Positions 61,151 through 64,000 of a stretch of DNA of 64,000 nt are shown here, in pieces; positions within the stretch are counted from its first letter, which is position 1; every line of letters begins with the position of its first letter. Made by a program: the position numbers and the translations under genes. The notes beneath the pieces are model-generated. The model searched no databases, had not been told where the DNA came from, and saw only the letters and a program-made list of their open reading frames with translations. The DNA is from Brevundimonas sp. EYE_349 (lineage in GTDB: Bacteria; Pseudomonadota; Alphaproteobacteria; Caulobacterales; Caulobacteraceae): the NCBI RefSeq assembly GCF_023147505.1, contig NZ_JAHXPB010000007.1, positions 62,001-126,000 of the forward strand, in the 5' to 3' direction.

Positions 61151-61262
61151 CAGGCCAGAACCCCTGTCCGGGAAGGACCGCCTTCGAGCGGTCGTGCAAC
61201 AGCCGCCGAGATAGACGATTGCGCCCTCGCCAGCAACGCCGCCGATGCGGCCCAGCCCGAGG

Positions 61263-63542
61263 TCAGACCGAGACGTTCAGCTTGCGCGCCAGGGATTCGA
61301 TCTCGTTCCTGACCGAGCCGGTGGACAGGTTCAGAAGATTGGTCATGCCCCGCCGCGCCGCCGTCAGGTCCGCCGAGAGGATCATCCGCTTGACCGGCCC
61401 CACTCCGCCCGCCGGCGCCGACAGACGGGTGAAGCCCAGGGTGATCAGGGCGAAGGCCTCCAGCGGCCGCCCGGCCAGTTCGCCGCAGATGGAGACGGGT
61501 GTGCCGGTGTCGGCGCAGGCCTTCTGAATGGTCTGGAGCGCGCGCAGGGTCGGCGGCGACAGGGGGTCGTAACGGTCCGACACTAGCGGATTGGTCCGGT
61601 CGGCCGCGTACATATACTGGAACAGGTCGTTGGTGCCGATAGAGACGAAATCCGTCAGCGGCAGCAGGGCGTCCAGGTGCCACAGCAGCGACGGGCATTC
61701 GACCATGGCCCCGACCCGCAGCAGGGCCGGCAGCGCCCGCCCGCGACGCCGCGCCCAGGCGCATTCGATGTCGACCAGTTCGCGCGCGGCCCGGAACTCG
61801 TCCACCGTGGCGATCATCGGAAACATGACGCGCAGCTCGCGCCCAGCCCCGGCGGCCAGAAGCGCGCGCAACTGCATCCGCAGCAGGGACGGCCGGTCCA
61901 GGCCCAGGCGGATGGCGCGCCGCCCCAGGGCGGGGTTCTCCTCGCGCTCGGCCTCCAGATAAGGCAGCACCTTGTCGCCGCCGATGTCCAGGGTGCGGAA
62001 GGTGACGGGGCGGTCGCCGGCGGCGTCCAGCACCAGCTTGTACAGGGCCGTCTGGGCGTCCAGCCGGGGCAGTTCGTCCGACACCATGAACTGGAACTCG
62101 GTGCGGAACAGGCCGATGCCCTCGGCCCCCGTCTCATTCAGGTTCTCCAGGTCCACCGCCAGGCCGGCGTTGGTCAGCAGGCTGATGCGCTGGCCGTCCA
62201 GGGTGACGGCGGGGGTGTCGCGCAACTGGGCGAACTCGGCCTGACGCTGTTCGCGCACGGCCATCCGCGACTGCACCGCCTCCAGCATGTCGGGGCGCGG
62301 GCGCAGATAGGTCTCGCCGGTCTCGCCGTCGGCGATGACCATGTCGCCTTCCGACAGCCGGTCGCGCAGGCCCATCAGGCGCCCGACGCACGGGATCTGC
62401 AACGCGCGGGCCACGATGGCGGCGTGGCTGGCGGCCGAACCTTCCTCCAGCAACAGCCCCTTCAGCTTGTCGCGCGGATATTCCAGCAGGTCGGCGGGGC
62501 CCAGGTTGCGCGCCACAAGAATGGCGTCGTCGGGCAGTTCGCGCTCGCCCGGCTTGTCGCCCGCCAGCACCCGCAGCAGCCGGTTGGCCAGATCCTCGAA
62601 ATCGTGCAGCCGCTCGCGGATATAGGGGTCGCGCGCCTGGGCGAAGCGGGCGCGGTGTTCGTTTCTGACCCGGTCCACCGCCGCCTCTGCGGTCAGGCCG
62701 TTGCGGACGGCCTCCTCCAGCGACCGGTTCCAGCCCCGGTCGTCGGCGAACATCCGATAGGTCTCCAGCACCTCGAACGAGGGACCGGCCAGGCCCTGGC
62801 CCTTGTCCAGCATGACGTCCAGCCCGGTCTTCAGCGTGGCCAGGGCCAGCTTCAACCGCGCCTCCTCCATCGCAGGATCGTCGGACAGCAGGCGCTCGGG
62901 GGCCAGCGGCGCCTCGTGCAACACCACATGGCCGAAGGCCAGGCCGTCGGCGAACTTCTGGCCCTTCAGCCGCTCGGGCCGATGGGGCGCCAGTTCGACG
63001 TCGCGCAGTTCGTCCTGGGCCAGCAGTTCGCCGGACGCCACCGTCTCGGACAGGACCATGGCGATGGTCTGGATGTCCTCGACCTCCTCCTCGTCATAGC
63101 GCCGCTCGGTGCGGTTCTGGACGACCAGGACGCCGATGGCCCGTCCGCCGCGCAGCAGGGGCGCGCCCAGGAAGGCGTGATAGGGATCTTCGCCCGTTTC
63201 CGGCCGGTAGGAGAAGGCCGGGTGCGACGGCGCGTCCGACAGGCTGATCGGCTGGGCCATGCGCGCCACCTCGCCCACCAGGCCCTCGCCGGGCCGCAGC
63301 CGGGTGGTGTGCACGGCCTCGGGGTTCAGACCCTCGGTGGCGAACAGCTCCAACTCGCCCGAGGCGCGCCGCAGATAGATGGAGCAGACCTCGGCGACCA
63401 TCGAACGGGCGATGATGCGAACGACCATGTTCAGCCGGTCCTGAGCCGGCGTGGCGCCCGCACCCGCCCCGCCCAGAGCCTCGCGGATCTGGCGCAGGAG
63501 GATCCGAGGTCCCCTGGTCATCGCGCCGCCTGCCGGCATCAT
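61263..63542 (-). CDS. ptsP: Phosphoenolpyruvate-protein phosphotransferase PtsP (enzyme I Ntr)
   Basis: 759 aa from the first of two ATG codons, with GGGAG upstream. A GAF domain covers about residues 34-170. The enzyme I part follows: phosphohistidine His373 in GSAASHAAIVAR, the PEP-binding barrel with LFRTEFQFMVSDELPRLD, MFPMIATVDEFRAA and FVSIGTNDLFQYMYAADR, and the Cys in SICGELAGRPLEA. It starts the nitrogen phosphotransferase relay that regulates metabolism; NPr and EIIANtr are not in the window. GAF domains in PtsP bind glutamine or other ligands. It lies 46 bp after lysC. Confidence 0.95.
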   Translation of the reverse strand: MMPAGGAMTRGPRILLRQIREALGGAGAGATPAQDRLNMVVRIIARSMVAEVCSIYLRRASGELELFATEGLNPEAVHTTRLRPGEGLVGEVARMAQPISLSDAPSHPAFSYRPETGEDPYHAFLGAPLLRGGRAIGVLVVQNRTERRYDEEEVEDIQTIAMVLSETVASGELLAQDELRDVELAPHRPERLKGQKFADGLAFGHVVLHEAPLAPERLLSDDPAMEEARLKLALATLKTGLDVMLDKGQGLAGPSFEVLETYRMFADDRGWNRSLEEAVRNGLTAEAAVDRVRNEHRARFAQARDPYIRERLHDFEDLANRLLRVLAGDKPGERELPDDAILVARNLGPADLLEYPRDKLKGLLLEEGSAASHAAIVARALQIPCVGRLMGLRDRLSEGDMVIADGETGETYLRPRPDMLEAVQSRMAVREQRQAEFAQLRDTPAVTLDGQRISLLTNAGLAVDLENLNETGAEGIGLFRTEFQFMVSDELPRLDAQTALYKLVLDAAGDRPVTFRTLDIGGDKVLPYLEAEREENPALGRRAIRLGLDRPSLLRMQLRALLAAGAGRELRVMFPMIATVDEFRAARELVDIECAWARRRGRALPALLRVGAMVECPSLLWHLDALLPLTDFVSIGTNDLFQYMYAADRTNPLVSDRYDPLSPPTLRALQTIQKACADTGTPVSICGELAGRPLEAFALITLGFTRLSAPAGGVGPVKRMILSADLTAARRGMTNLLNLSTGSVRNEIESLARKLNVSV

Positions 63543-63588
63543 GTCTCCCGCGCCCTTTGGTCTGATGTAGGCGCTTTCTTCAGATCAC

Positions 63589-64000
63589 CTATAGCGCGTC
63601 CAGGCCGTAGGCCGAATGCAGGGCGCGCACGGCCAGTTCGGCGTAGGCGGCGTCGATCAGGACGCTGATCTTGATTTCCGAGGTCGAGATGGCCTGGAAT
63701 TTGACCCCCTTGTCGGCCAGGGCCTTGAACATGGTCTGGGCCACGCCCGCATGGCTTCTCATGCCCACGCCCACGACCGAAACCTTGGCCACGTCCTCGT
63801 CGACGCGGATTTCCTCGAAGGGCAGGTCGCCCTGGGCCGCCTTCATGATGTCGGCGGCGCGCACGGCGTCGCGGCGGCCGGTGGTGAAGGTCAGGTTGAC
63901 GGTACCTGCGGTCCGCGCCTGGCTCTGGACGATCATGTCCACGTTCACATTGGCCTCGGCCAGGCGGGTGAAGACGTCGGCGGGGGCGTCGACGCGATCC
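63589..64000 (-). CDS. lysC: Aspartate kinase, C-terminal part cut by the window edge
   Basis: 137 codons visible, reading in from the right edge. The sequence DRVDAPADVFTRLAEANVNV and later TEVSV-type DEDVAKVSVVGVGMRSHAGV form the ACT domains of aspartate kinase, which bind lysine or threonine as feedback inhibitors; ALADKGVKFQAISTSEIKIS is the second. The kinase domain lies beyond the window. It begins the lysine, methionine and threonine pathway. The gene order lysC-ptsP is common in alphaproteobacteria. Confidence 0.93.
   Translation of the reverse strand, partial: DRVDAPADVFTRLAEANVNVDMIVQSQARTAGTVNLTFTTGRRDAVRAADIMKAAQGDLPFEEIRVDEDVAKVSVVGVGMRSHAGVAQTMFKALADKGVKFQAISTSEIKISVLIDAAYAELAVRALHSAYGLDAL

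Overview
This 64 kb window is a stretch of chromosome from an alphaproteobacterium. It is very GC-rich, with G or C at almost every third codon position. The gene content points to the Caulobacteraceae, most likely Brevundimonas: a TonB-dependent receptor, rodZ-ispG, ptsP-lysC, ydbH-ynbE-ydbL, a TadE/TadG pair and a two-gene class Ia ribonucleotide reductase. This assignment rests on gene content and order only. No dnaA, hemE or oriC-like cluster is present.

Layout. 1-3000: truncated LysE-type exporter, two small secreted Ala-rich proteins, and a nucleotidyltransferase/metallophosphoesterase pair. 3113-10317: MASE1 hybrid histidine kinase, glutathione S-transferase, nrdB, small proteins, and a TVP38 membrane protein translationally coupled to a sensor kinase. 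10444-13456: rpmH-rnpA-yidC-engB, a core translation and membrane-insertion cluster. 13570-22236: two-domain M16 peptidase, argG, then a minus-strand run of sugar dehydrogenase-like protein, ABC ATPase, CoA-transferase and PAP2 phosphatase. 22510-27183: nrdA, an LpxR-like outer-membrane protein and gamma-glutamyltransferase. 27349-28784: tRNA-Arg(ACG) with a frameshifted tyrosine integrase and apparent attachment-site remnants, the only clear mobile-element trace. 28892-36601: TadE/TadG, an M23 peptidase and the ydbH-ynbE-ydbL lipid-transport operon. 36602-38396: repeat-rich DNA around an orphan cytosine-C5 methyltransferase. 38421-45185: a lipoprotein, a LytTR membrane regulator divergent from a DUF2306 protein, a TetR regulator, a TonB receptor and an MFS carrier. 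45273-53855: TCA-cycle genes sucC, sucD, sucA and sucB, with a glycosyltransferase and a VapBC toxin-antitoxin pair between sucC and sucD. 53915-64000: prfA, a stand-alone response regulator, an Rrf2 regulator with a TSUP exporter, ispG, rodZ, ptsP and the 3' end of lysC.

How genes work together. nrdB and nrdA lie 16 kb apart but each has an NrdR-box-like motif upstream, so both could answer to the same repressor. sucC-D-A-B encode succinyl-CoA synthetase and the E1 and E2 parts of 2-oxoglutarate dehydrogenase; E3 (lpd) is not in the window. YdbH, YnbE and YdbL are the known parts of an inner-to-outer-membrane phospholipid bridge.

The observations I rate highest are the toxin-antitoxin module inside the sucCD unit, the LytTR regulator/DUF2306 pair with a 21-bp-spaced direct-repeat operator, the stripped integrase locus at tRNA-Arg, and a pair of covarying heptamer hairpin elements beside the orphan methyltransferase. 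I found no CRISPR array, no intact prophage and no plainly new multi-gene defence system.
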